Assembly: GCA_032622095.1 (NCBI GenBank)
Contig: CP136068.1
Span: 138,889,989 to 138,953,988 of the forward strand
Direction of reading: 5' to 3'
Length of the DNA: 64,000 bases
Source of the DNA: Siphonodentalium dalli
Taxonomy: Eukaryota > Mollusca > Scaphopoda > Gadilida > Siphonodentaliidae
Shown: positions 35,720-46,566 of the stretch, piece by piece
Layout of the letters: the number at the start of each line of letters is the position of its first letter
Numbering within the stretch: the first letter of the stretch is position 1
Translations under genes and position numbers: made by a program
Notes under the pieces: generated by a model
The model's input: the letters and a program-made list of their open reading frames with translations, nothing else
The model's database searches: none
Told to the model about the DNA's origin: nothing

Positions 35720-36464
35720 AGGCTCACTTAATTTTCGAATCACCAGATCACATTATATACAACATATTCCATATTATATAACCATTTGGAAGAGGAACCA
35801 AATATATATTCCACGGAACAAGTGTGGCCTCTTTATGAGTGTCCACCAAGTGATATAGATTCAACCCAAAACATCCCTGGTTATTTATCCCAGAATGCTT
35901 CATAATTCACAACTAAGAGAGTTATTCCCCTTCCATTGAGAATAATAATTTGGCCGTAGAGACCAGATCGAAATTAGGCACAGAACACCTTAACAAAAAT
36001 AACATGTTCACATTTAATTTGTGCGGATAAGTTAATACAATGTTTTGGAGCTTCCTCTTTCAAATAGTATATATAGAGGATCTCACATGAGTTTCTATTT
36101 TATACGGAATTTATCAACCGAGTTCACTAAATTTGATTTGAGCCGAGGTTTACCGAGGCTCAAATAGAATTTAGAGGATGAGGTTGATAAATTACGTATA
36201 AAATAGGACGAGTGTGAGATACCTTTTATCACATGATAAAATAAACCCGAAGCAACGCGAAATATTCATCGAAAACAACAATCATGAACTACAGCGATCG
36301 CAAGTTATTTGAAGAACGCTGTGACGTCATCGCACGCGCTGATATTAAACGTGTCTATTACCGATAATTATGAAACTTCTTTTATGGCCAAATTATGTGA
36401 TAAATATAAATATGGAATATGTTGTATATAATGTGGTCTGGCAATTTTAAAATTAAGTGGGCCT
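35720..36464. mobile_element. TTAA-flanked inverted-repeat element, 745 bp
   Basis: Ends AGGCTCACTTAATTTT and the mirror of AGGCCCACTTAATTTT, flanked by TTAA (35716-35719, 36465-36468). Arms of about 75 bp include CACATTATATACAACATATT on both sides. A second internal imperfect palindrome spans about 36078-36222 (ATCTCACATGAGTTTCTATT and its mirror). No ORF of note. Confidence 0.78.
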
Positions 36465-36468
36465 TTAA

Positions 36469-37690
36469 TGAATATAAATCTCTGTATCTGACACAGTGTG
36501 TTGTGATCTATACCGGAGAAAGATTATGTTGACTAGTCAAATTTAATAACAGTGCAACAAAATTTAGGTGAAATATGGCCATTACAGGATAAGAGTGAAA
36601 ACTATATTCATAAATTTTATTCCACCACAGTAAAATTGAAGTGGAATTGATTTTCTCTGCAGTAAAATAATTTTTTAGTGCAGTTAATTTAAATTCAACT
36701 CAAAGGAAAAGCAGTAAAAGTGTGAAGCAAATCAGTGATTAAAATAGTAAATGTGAATTTAGCCCACCACAAATATCATGTGGATATCTTGCCACTAAAG
36801 TAGCAAGAAATATCTGTAGGCTACAAAGTGTTGGTTAAATATGGTTTCTCAACCTCAGTCAGCCCTCGAAATTATGAAAAATGTCCCATGTCAAATTTAA
36901 TACTGTGGCATTATCCACATGTTGCCAAGGCATTGCTTATTGCCGTGACTAATTTCAAGGACTGCCTTATTTACTGACTTTTCAGCTCTTGTGGTCTTAA
37001 AATGTTGATAGATTTCTATGCAACTTCTAGACAGTTGTGTAATATAAGGGGACTGTTTTGTGCTTCAAGTTGTGACAAATATTCCCACACCAACATATAA
37101 TTATTGAATACAGCTAGAAATCCCCACTAAAGATGCCAAAAACAAAGGTTTATTATAAACAGGGTACAGCAATGGCTTCTTTTCTTGTACAATTAATACT
37201 GGTAGATAGAATAAGGCCACAGAAATGATATAAGTTGGTTCAAGATGGAGGCAATTATTCCACACAATCTTTGCGAAAGCAAATATCATATTATCACTTG
37301 AAATCCTCTTTTTGTGAATAACAATAAATAGAACCAGCAAATAAATTTTCTCATGTTCCCATGCCATTATGACAAATAAAAAGTTACATAAACTGAACAT
37401 CTTGGTTAAAAAAAATTATTTTATTTTCTTCGAAAATTTAGCTGGGATGAGACATAATTTGTTATGATTATGAAACTTAGATCTGTACAAAATTCTCCAA
37501 AAACATATCTCATCTTATTTTACTAATACTATGGGGTTAAAACTATTATGAGTTAGATGGTAAAGAGCAATCATCTTTCATTTAAAAGACCACAAGAGAT
37601 GATTATGAAAATTGTATCTATCAGCAGATGGCAACTAGTTAATAATGCTATGAAATGATGGATACATGTTCCGGAAGAGATAATCCATCT
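36469..37690. other. Stretch without a recognisable gene
   Basis: AT-rich. The 99-codon minus-strand ORF at 37101-37400 is hydrophobic but has no recognisable family and no support. Confidence 0.45.
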
Positions 37691-37694
37691 TTAA

Positions 37695-38175
37695 CCCTTT
37701 CAGTGCCAGGTCCGATTTTTGTATCAACCTATATACCCTGTGCCAATGCATTCTCTTATATATATGCGAGTCGACCATAGGTCGCCTCGCATATATAAGA
37801 GAATGCATTGGCCTAACAATTTTTCATCATTTGTTATTATTTTTAACAATTTTTTTAAATTTTAATAATTTTTTCTTATATTCTTTAACAGACTTATTTA
37901 GTAGGTTTAGTGCCATGGAATCTTATGTTGTTTATGGGCATAAAAATTATTACTATGAATACTTGGTGATAGTTTTGAGTTATAACATGCCCCTAAATTG
38001 TTATCCAGTTTGTTTTTAAATTTGCTATAGCATGCTTAAGCATACCCAAACAAAATTCAACCCAAACAAAATCTAAAAAAAAAAACAAACAAGTTTTTAT
38101 TTTTTCATTTTTTTAGGGCCGATTTTACAGAGCGTAAATTAGGGTCGATGAGATCGGCCCCTGGCACTGAAAGGG
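37695..38175 (+). mobile_element. TTAA MITE family C, copy C1
   Basis: Outer termini CCCTTTCAGTGCCAGG and its mirror, flanked by TTAA (37691-37694, 38176-38179). They differ from families A and D, yet it contains the same hairpin module at about 37738-37813, preceded by CAACCTATATACCCTGTGCC. The right half lacks a second hairpin. An adjacent inner inverted pair is GGTCCGATTTT and GATCGGCCCC. Confidence 0.85.
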
Positions 38176-38407
38176 TTAATATGTGAATGAGTGAATAGAA
38201 AAAAAATGAATTGACTGCAGAATGCAGTTTGATGATGACTGAAACTTAAATGTGAGTTAAACACAAATGTTGACTAGTTTCATGAACACAGAAAGTTGAT
38301 GATGGTGGCAGTTTTAACTGAACACAATGGTTGAGTACGAAGAGTTTTGAACACAATCATATGAGTGGAGACAAAATCTGAACACATTCGGTACTCTGAA
38401 TAACGAT

Positions 38408-38490
38408 GATACCAAAAAACACATCTGAAACATGCAGATACCAAAAAACACATCTGAAACATGCAGATACCAAAAAACACATCTGCAACA
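38408..38490 (+). repeat. 29-bp tandem repeat, three units
   Basis: GATACCAAAAAACACATCTG recurs at 38408, 38437 and 38466. Confidence 0.92.
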
Positions 38491-39480
38491 GATATTTCAG
38501 TATAAAGTTTTTGATTCCGAGGCAAATTTATATGCAAAATAAAATCATAACTTATAATGCAATAATTCCTGTAATCAAATTACATTGATTATAGTAGATG
38601 CAAGCAATGGTGGACTGACCATATTGGATTCATCCAACCCATGTTCCACAGTTTAAGTGCTACAGATCAAAGTTTTGTTTGGAGTAGCATCCATATATGT
38701 AGTTTTGAATATTCATGAATTCCATATATATTCCAAAATATTTCCATTTCCTGTATTTATTCTATATTTTATTCCCAAGTGGATTTCAGCTGAAATTTGT
38801 ATACTTTACAGCCCTGTATTTCCAAATTCAAGAAAAAGCCAAAAATTCCAGAAACTTTTTGAGAATCTGAATAAAATCGTCTTCCTTTGGTCAGCTGTTT
38901 TACATTTAAGATCTAAAAATTCATAAATTTGAATTAAATCTGCAATTGTTTGGTTTTGGAGCAATAAAATCCCAAGTTTCAGTCCATCATTGACTGCATG
39001 CATATTTTACATATCTTTCAAATTTGTTGTCAAGGAATTTATGTAAAAATGAAAGGAAAGGTGCAAATATAGCTTTATAATGCTTAAACTGTTTATATTT
39101 TAAATGAAATATGCATAAAAGGCAGCAATGTTGCATTCTTAAGAGGGATAAATAGTGACCAATATTGAATGGGAATTCTCGTATCTAATTCCCACAGGCC
39201 TCAAAACATGGTGCAGGTCATTTGCAAAATAAGGTCACCAGAGGGTGAATTTAGTGGTGCTGCCCAGGACACCTGATAAATCTGCCTCTTGCGATAACTG
39301 ACCATCAAAATCTCCCATGAAGGGGTTCGATATCATTATGTTCCAGTATAGAGAACAGAGGTTTTATGCTATCAAATTGGATGGAGCTTGTTTTAAGATA
39401 GACTGTCAAATTCGACACTATATAACTACCATCTGTACATTTTCTATACCAGAAAATAATTAGATTGGATACATAACCCA
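38491..39480. other. Mostly featureless; family E scrap
   Basis: No gene. A half copy of the family E hairpin arm (TTTGCAAAATAAGGTCACC, AGAGGGTGAATTTAGTGG) lies at about 39215-39270. Confidence 0.55.
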
Positions 39481-39485
39481 ATTAA

Positions 39486-39728
39486 CCCTTTCATAATGGG
39501 AGCTGCGCTGGGGCAGCATTAAAGACCCTGTGCCAGTGCATTCTCTTATATATGCGAGTCTCCCATAGGGAGCCTCGCATATATGAGAATGCACTGGCTT
39601 ACAAGGTCAAGTTAAATATTGTTAGGCCAATGTATTCTTATATATGCGAGGCTCCCTATGGGAATGGGAATGAGAATGCGTTGGCACAGGGTTTCACAGA
39701 ATTTCAGGAAGCTCCAATCATGGAAGGG
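39486..39728 (+). mobile_element. TTAA MITE family D, copy D3
   Basis: Preceded by TTAA (39482-39485). Left end CCCTTTCATAATGGGAGCTG, right end AAGCTCCAATCATGGAAGGG followed by TTAG. First hairpin is the cleanest D-type, with inner stem CTCCC/ATA/GGGAG and outer CCAGTGCATTC/GAATGCACTGG. The second is damaged. Confidence 0.88.
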
Positions 39729-39729
39729 T

Positions 39730-40380
39730 TAGCAGAAGATTTTGATCCCCAGATATTGGCTTCCAAAGAGGGTAGGTAGTTCAACACGTTTTGAATATTT
39801 GTCAGCCTAGCAAAAATTATAATGATCGCAAAGCGGTAGATAATAAAAATCATGATCATTTTTACTCGTGGTCAACATATAACAGATGTATGCTTTTGTA
39901 TATTTTCACGATGCCTGTGCCACACTGTTGATGGTGATTGCAAATATTTTCATTTTCTTTTGTCTTGGTAAGCTGAAAATTAACTCTAAATTTAATTCTG
40001 GTGTCAAATCAGACCGGACACCTTTCCTTTAACAATTCACCATCGGTTGTTCATAGTTTACGGTAATTTATCAAAAGGCACCTGTTGAAAATATATTTAA
40101 TGAGCGTTACTGTCAAAACTTATGACCTGAACAGACATCAGATGGACCAAAAAGGCAAAATTTCCAGATAAACAAAGAGCATTAACTCTACAGTGGAAAA
40201 CCAGAACAAAACAATTGAACATGTTATATAAAATATGAGATAATAATTTGCATGTGAATTCCCAATCAATGTTGAACACTAGAAATCCCTCTTCAAAACA
40301 AAGGCATGACTTGTTATGAGTAAAATCAACTAACCGACCGACCAATCATTATAAAAATATTTATTTATTATGAGAACAAA
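39730..40380. other. Stretch without a recognisable gene
   Basis: No convincing ORF or repeat. Confidence 0.5.
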
Positions 40381-40382
40381 AC

Positions 40383-40808
40383 CCAAGACTGCCATTAGTG
40401 TGTCTGTCATTTGCAGAATGAGGTCCCCAGAGGGTGAATTTAGTGATGCTATCGCACATGGCGGGGTAGCATCACCAAATTCACCCTCTGGGAACCTTAT
40501 TCTGCTTAGGCCTCAACTGCTATGGGTAACCTATAATCAGATTGAAGGTTCCTCAGTTGAAGTTGGTGATCTTCACTCATTAGTAACCTTAGTAATATGC
40601 ATTTTATCTTTTGCAATTTAGGGGATATAAAAACTTTCCAGAAGGGAAAAAGTAACTAAAAACAATGTTAATTTGAGACTCCAGATACATCCCAGAAGAT
40701 GAGGCCTGAGCAGAATGAGGTCCCCAGAGGGTGAATTTGGTGATGCTAGCCCACTGTGTAAATTCACCTTCAGGGGGACCTCATTCAGACACACTATTTG
40801 CAGGCTTG
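40383..40808 (+). mobile_element. hAT-like MITE family E, copy E1
   Basis: Left end CCAAGACTGCCATTAGTG, right end TTTGCAGGCTTG. A palindrome sits at each end: AATGAGGTCCCCAGAGGGTG at 40419 with its mirror by 40502, and again at 40715-40790. Flanks AACAAAAC and AACAAATC agree at 7 of 8 positions, consistent with an aged 8-bp duplication. Confidence 0.8.
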
Positions 40809-40894
40809 AACAAATCCTGAATTTTCAATCAGCTAAAAATATATACCTCTATACATGATGACTCTACAAAAATATACATACAAAAATCACTAAA

Positions 40895-40963
40895 ATGTAC
40901 AGGCCTACACGACCAACATGTACAGGCCTACACGACCAACATGTACAGGCCTACACGACCAAA
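40895..40963 (+). repeat. 23-bp tandem repeat, three units
   Basis: ATGTACAGGCCTACACGACC recurs at 40895, 40918 and 40941. Confidence 0.93.
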
Positions 40964-41142
40964 TACTTTTAAGGCAACCTGTGACAAGAGCTAGAGTAAA
41001 GCAGAGATTGTGACTAGCGAAGTAAGTCAGACGGGTCTTTCATAGAAGCTATCACAGCAGTATATAAAGAAAAATATTTGTCCCACCGGGGGGGGGGGGG
41101 GGGGGTCCATCTGAAAAATTGTTCCCAATTGAAATACATTAA

Positions 41143-41534
41143 CCCTTTACCCAACAGAAGGGCCCTGTGCCAATGCATTCTCTTATATATGCGAGTCGAC
41201 CATAGGTCGCCTCGCATATATAAGAGAATGCATTGGCTTAACACATTAAAAATTATAAAATTGTTAAAGATTGTAAGAAAAAATGGTAAAAAGTGTTAAA
41301 AAAAGATTTTTTTTAGGCCAATGCATTCTCTTATATATGCGAGGCGACCTATGGTCGACTCGCATATATAAGAGAATGCATTGGCACAGGGTATAACTGT
41401 AACTATCACAATGTGGTCAAGGAGCCGGTTCCAATGATATCCATATTTGTATGGTTTTATTGAGACAGACCGAAGATATTTTAGGCTGTTGAAGCTTTAT
41501 TTGGCCGGTTTTGGCTGGTTTGTTGGGTAAAGTG
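41143..41534 (+). mobile_element. TTAA MITE family A, copy A4 (two hairpins)
   Basis: CCCTTTACCCAACA terminus, TTAA at both sides (41139-41142, 41535-41538), both hairpins, standard spacer and right segment. A long G-run lies just upstream at about 41089-41106. Confidence 0.92.
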
Positions 41535-41539
41535 TTAAC

Positions 41540-42325
41540 AGAAAAGCGCATAGCTTTGTTTTGATACGGACTCATCATTGATAAGTAATTTTGATTTGAG
41601 ATTACAATGTTACTATTTATAAGTTTGACTTTAATTATCAGCAATGGAAAGACTTCTAAACACATTAATACTTTTTTCATGTGAATTAGCGTGTGGTGAT
41701 CCTGCAAATAAGCGATAATATCAACCAATGAAAAGTTAGTCGTCAATGATGGTAGTGATTTGCTTGATTTTTTTTACTATCAGGCAACAACGATTTAAGA
41801 ACAATTATGCAACTATTTCTCGCATTGTAAAATAATATAAAAAAATTCTGAAAATGGCTAAATAAATTAAGAAATAGTTCAAAAGAATTTTCTGGGAAGC
41901 GTGTATCCTGCTTTATGGAAAAGTTCAATGTTGGCCAGAAAATTCTTCGGTCTTGAAATGGTAGCACTTTTTTTTGCAATTTATTGTCTCTGAGAAATGA
42001 GAATTTGTTCATGCCCACTGAATTAAGCACTTTTGAAGCAATGAACTCTCATACTGAGTCCATGCCTCCATAACTCTGAGATCTATATATATATAATGTC
42101 CTTGAATGGTCCATGAAAATTCATCAACTAAATTCTGTTATTCTCAAAGTACAACAGACCAAACGAGAAGGCAGACTGATCAATGCAGAATGGGAATGAG
42201 TATGTGATATTCACAATTTTTGAAGCTATTTAATACATGTCATATAATTAGATCATGCTAAATTAGTTTTTCCCCAGCAGTGACATCTGGTGGTGATACG
42301 CCGCTAGCCTGGTAAAGTTCTTAAA
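41540..42325. other. Stretch without a recognisable gene
   Basis: ORFs at 41417-41746 and 41743-42030 (minus) are AT-rich and the first starts inside a MITE; neither is recognisable. Confidence 0.5.
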
Positions 42326-42329
42326 CATA

Positions 42330-42539
42330 CAGTAATGCCCTAAATAATCAACTCCTTAACCACAGCAGAATTATGGGTCCTTTTCAGGAGTTAGTCGGAA
42401 ATATGACTTGTTGCCATTCATCGGAAAGCTCTCAGTGAGAGCTTTCCGATATGGCAACAAGCCATATTTCTGACTAAATCCTGAAAAATTACCCATAATT
42501 CTGCTATGGTTAAGGAGTCAATTATTTAGGGCATTACTG
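42330..42539. mobile_element. Palindromic MITE family F, copy F1
   Basis: Nearly the whole 210 bp is one palindrome, from CAGTAATGCCCTAAATAATC to its mirror, with centre CTCTCAGTGAGAG. TA flanks both ends (42328-42329, 42540-42541). The CAGT terminus plus TA is the Tc1/mariner pattern. Confidence 0.9.
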
Positions 42540-42984
42540 TATATATAGCTGAATTAGATCTCCACTAGTAATCAAGTAACTACCATATCATGGAGTATCC
42601 AGTACAAAATGCCAGTTATCATAAAGTTGAAATTCAGGATTCAGCCTACATGTACATGTTTCTATCACGACCAATGTCCGCAGCCGAGAAAGATGAATCT
42701 CATTCATCTTTATAAAATGCCATTTTAAATATACAGGTGAAACATGATTGTATGGTCAAAGCAGTTAATATGGCTGAATGGTTCATCGTGACAACATTTT
42801 TGTGTTTTCAGTATCTAGAGTTAGGAAATCAGGAGCTTTTAGTATTCAGTTGGAACAGTTTAGCCATTGTGGAATTATGCGAGGTAATTTATAAAAAAAA
42901 TATTTTAATTTAGCCAAATATATCGTATTTACAGATAATGACATTTCTCTCTGTGTAATGCAATACGATGCTAAATATCTTTAA

Positions 42985-43150
42985 CATAAGAATATAAGAA
43001 AAAATTATTAAAATTGTAAAAAAATGTAAAAAATAATAAATGGTGAAAAATTGTTAGGCCAATGCATTCTCTTATATATGCGAGGCGACCTATGGTCGAC
43101 TCGCATATATAAGAGAATGCATTGGCACAGGGTATATGGGTTGATAATCA
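42985..43150 (-). mobile_element. Partial family C-like MITE, copy C2
   Basis: Inverted match to 37725-37890: AT-rich spacer, full hairpin, then CACAGGGTATATGGGTTGAT. The outer termini are lost. Confidence 0.75.
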
Positions 43151-43485
43151 AAACACAATTGACCCATTTTAAAGATGATCTATGTCTTTGTAGACATGTG
43201 CTATATAGTTACCGGGTGAGTTTTTGAGATGGAACACTTTACACAGCCTCTCATTCAAATTTGGTGTACGTCAGACACGATATCTGGTGATTTTCAGAAT
43301 GAAATCACGCACCGAAATGACCGAATTGAAAGATACCAATATCTTATTTTCCCGCCAAAATGGAGATAGAACAGTTTAGTTCTGACGCGACGACATGCTT
43401 TCAAAACTTCGTACCATACTGAAAACACATAAATGTGGAGACAATGACCCCCTCAGCCTCAATATGAGAAATATGAACAAATGTA

Positions 43486-43701
43486 CAGTAATGCCCTAAG
43501 TAATCGACTCCTTAACCACAGCCGAATTATGGGTAACTTTTCAGGATTTAGTCGGAAATATGGCTTGTTGCCATTCATCGGAAAGCTCTCAGTAGTGAGA
43601 GCTTTCTGATGAATGGCAACAAGCCATATTTCCGACTAAATCCTGAAAAGTTACCCATAATTCGGCTGTGGTTAAGGAGTCGATTATTTAGGGTATTACT
43701 G
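43486..43701. mobile_element. Palindromic MITE family F, copy F2
   Basis: 216-bp palindrome with a CAGTAATGCCC terminus and its near-mirror, TA at 43484-43485 and 43702-43703; centre CTCTCAGTAGTGAGAG. Confidence 0.9.
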
Positions 43702-44039
43702 TAGAAGTATGAGATCTCAGTGATAATTATGACAGATGCAGTGAAATCACAGATTCATAACAAATGAGAAGATGATTCGATTATGTGTTGATATTGATAG
43801 AAATTAACACTGGCATCATTCAAGAAAATAATACTTCTTGAGTTTTATAGATACAAATCGGCAATGGTGGGATCTTTATTTAACTACAAAGTTTGCAATA
43901 TACCAGTATCCTCTGGTTTGATTGCTGTTAAGTCTCTTGGTAAAGAGAATTTGGCAATAAAGTTCACGCTTGAATTCGAAATGGTCTGAGTGCAAATATC
44001 TCACATTATATTTATATTCCTGCACGCTTTAAAGTTTAT

Positions 44040-44280
44040 CTCTTTCATGAAGGAGCTGCGCTGGTGTAGCATTAAAGATCCTGTGCCAGTGCATTCTCTT
44101 ATATATGCAAGTCGCCTATAGGGAGCCTCACATATATAAGAGAATGCACTGGTGGTCAAGGTAAATATTGTTAGGTCAATGTATTCTCTTATATATGTGA
44201 GGCTCCCTACAGGAGACTCGCATATATAAGAGATTGCATTGGCACAGGATTTTTGCAAAATTTCAGGAAACTACAGTCAT
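44040..44280 (+). mobile_element. MITE family D, copy D4
   Basis: CTCTTTCATGAAGGAGCTGC left end, two hairpins of D type with several mismatches, TTTCAGGAAACTACAGTCAT right end. No intact TTAA. Confidence 0.75.
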
Positions 44281-44488
44281 ATACATGATACCGAAAGGCA
44301 GTTTTGTTTAATTTATGAAGGGGCAATACTCTCAAAATATGTAACCAAAAACAGCAAGGCAAAGAATAAAACAGTGAATGATGATGAAAATTTCAGGTCT
44401 TGACACAAAGTAAAAATTTATCTAGGCATTTATATTATTTTACAAATATGCCTTGCGAGATCAATTAGACAATGTTGATTGGTGGACA

Positions 44489-44880
44489 TGCCTGCATATA
44501 ATGTGTCTGGCATTTGCAGATTGAGGTCCCCAGAGGGTGAATTTAGTGACGTTACCCTGCACAGCACAATGGGTTTGCATCACAAAATTCACCCTCAGGG
44601 AACCTCGTTCTGCTTAGGTCTCAACTACTATGGGGAACCTAGGATCAGATTGAGGTTCACCAGTTGATGTTTGTGATGTCACACATTTTATCTTCTGCAA
44701 ATTAGGGGATAAAGAAACTGAACAGAAGGGAAAAAGTAACTAAAAAATCATGTTAGAGACTATAGATACTTTCCAGAAGATGAGGCCTAAGCAGAATGAG
44801 TTCATGAGATGGTGAATTTGTTAATGTCAGCACCATATTTTGAGGCTAGTTATGTTAGCCCACTGTGCTTAATTAATACG
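44489..44880 (+). mobile_element. hAT-like MITE family E, copy E2
   Basis: CCTGCATATAATGTGTCTG left end, first palindrome at 44524-44610 (GAGGTCCCCAGAGGGTGAAT), the shared middle (GCAAATTAGGGGATAAAGAAAC), then a degraded second palindrome. Right terminus uncertain. Confidence 0.7.
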
Positions 44881-44884
44881 GAAA

Positions 44885-45480
44885 GCTTAATTTCATTGTT
44901 ATAGCATCGGTCAGAACTATTCTCACATGCATGTTGCAGATATCTTACTCAACCACAGTAGATATCAAACTCAAACCGAGTCTTACCAGAACACTTTCAT
45001 TAAAACAACCGGGCATTTTAAACTTCGAAAAATAGGCATCACAAAGAGAGTGGGTATGATTTTTACATGTCCACTGCTAGACCAAGTTTTCTCGGTCCAC
45101 AACAGCTTTGGATATCTGTTAGGATGATTCTGTTTTTGGACTGAGTCCAGCCCTTCTATAATAGACTTTAATTCAAGACGTTCTACATGTACACGTAGAG
45201 CCCAGGCGTTCACTTAAACACTTGAATGTGATTAATTATCTGACATATCCGCGATTAATCAATCTTCAAAATGTTACATCAATTACCGTGATAGAAAAAG
45301 GTATGGTGATGATGTGATCATTTAATGTATTGTTTAAATGAATTTTTCGATATAGTGAAATGTTTGAAATCATCATGCTTAGCAAAGGCTACCCTCTATG
45401 TTCATATACTCAAAGCTTACATTGACCTAATCCAAAGACATACAAGCAAGATAACTCCCGCCCATGAATCTGTTTTTTTT
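44885..45480. other. Stretch without a recognisable gene
   Basis: Short ORFs on both strands at 44927-45213 overlap each other and have no recognisable domain. Confidence 0.5.
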
Positions 45481-45481
45481 T

Positions 45482-45840
45482 ACCCTGTGCCAATGCATTC
45501 TCTTATATATGCGAGTCGACCATAGGTCGCCTCGCATATATAAGAGAATGCATTGGCCTAACAATTTTTTACAATTTTAATAATTTTTTCTTGTATTCTT
45601 TAACAATTTTATAATTTCACCCATACAGAGCCCCAGACAAACATGAGAAGACGACACTCTTCTATATATGTGTGGGGCTCCCTGCAGGGTAATGGATGTT
45701 TTTTATTTTATGTCATAAAAATTGTAAGAAACATTTATTTTAAAAAAATGATAAAAAATTGTTAGGCCAATGCATTCTCTTATATATGCGAGGCGACCTA
45801 TGGTCGACTCGCAAATATAAGAGAATGCATTGGCACAGGT
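45482..45840 (-). mobile_element. MITE family B, copy B2
   Basis: Inverted copy of 34937-35298, with hairpins at both ends and the CTGCAGGG-containing spacer. It lies about 385 bp past the ETS stop codon, so the ETS 3' UTR may reach it. Confidence 0.85.
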
Positions 45841-46222
45841 GTAAAGTCCGTTGAAGAAGAGTAAGGGGACTGGACTCAGTCAGCATCATCCCATCCGATA
45901 TACCAAGCTGTGGGGACCGAGAATACTTGGTCTATAATTCTGTTAGTCTTTCCTTACTTGCCTTATTACTTTCATCTCATAGCAGTTTCTATTCGGAAGA
46001 AAAATTAGCACTTTTCCAGAGGTGCTATGATGAATAACATAGAATCTTTTGCTGCTCACGACCACCTTTTTCTTTCCTGATTTTTGTTCACGAAATAACA
46101 ACAGCCAGACTCCAGATGATCTTTGACAGGGAGACAAATCGTTTGAGACAACCTGGATGAGACAGGCTGCAGAAGCCCAACAGTTGGAAGGAATATCCAA
46201 GCAAGATCCACATACAGCACTT
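45841..46222 (-). other. Presumed 3' UTR / downstream flank of the ETS gene
   Basis: Follows the stop codon on the minus strand. No AATAAA is evident in this interval on that strand, so the polyadenylation site was not located. Confidence 0.4.
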
Positions 46223-46566
46223 TCATTCGTCATCTTTATCTTGTTGTGGCTGAACATCGAATGTTTTGAAGAGTTCCTCGGGCGTATACCCCAGAAGGGT
46301 TTGCAAATCAAAAACGAACCTGTAGACGTATCGTTTCCCAGCCGTTTTATGAATTATGTTTTTGTCATAGTAATACCGCAGGCCACGGCTCAGTTTTTCG
46401 TAGTTCATTTTCGGTTTGTTTTTGCGATTTCCCCATCGTCGAGCAACCTCGTCGGGGTCGGATAACTTGAACTCCCAGCCATCACCCGTCCAGCCGATGA
46501 AATGTTGACAGTGTTTGTCGGTGAGCTGTTCCAGCAGAAACTGCCAGAGCTGTATTGGACCACTAC
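46223..46566 (-). CDS. Ets1/2: ETS gene last exon (ETS DNA-binding domain)
   Basis: Acceptor TTCACAG. Reads [52 protein letters not shown] and [18 protein letters not shown], then stop. The recognition helix with both DNA-contacting Arg residues (SRGLR) is intact. The overlapping plus-strand ORF at 46157-46465 is its shadow. Confidence 0.98.

Noticed and set aside
2938-41106. Poly-G/poly-C runs (about 2938, 7089, 24870, 27400, 34712, 41089) as G-quadruplex elements
   Set aside because: Single homopolymer runs without the spaced pattern of quadruplex motifs, and prone to sequencing-length error.
46157-46465. 102-codon plus-strand ORF
   Set aside because: Antisense shadow of the exon encoding the ETS domain.
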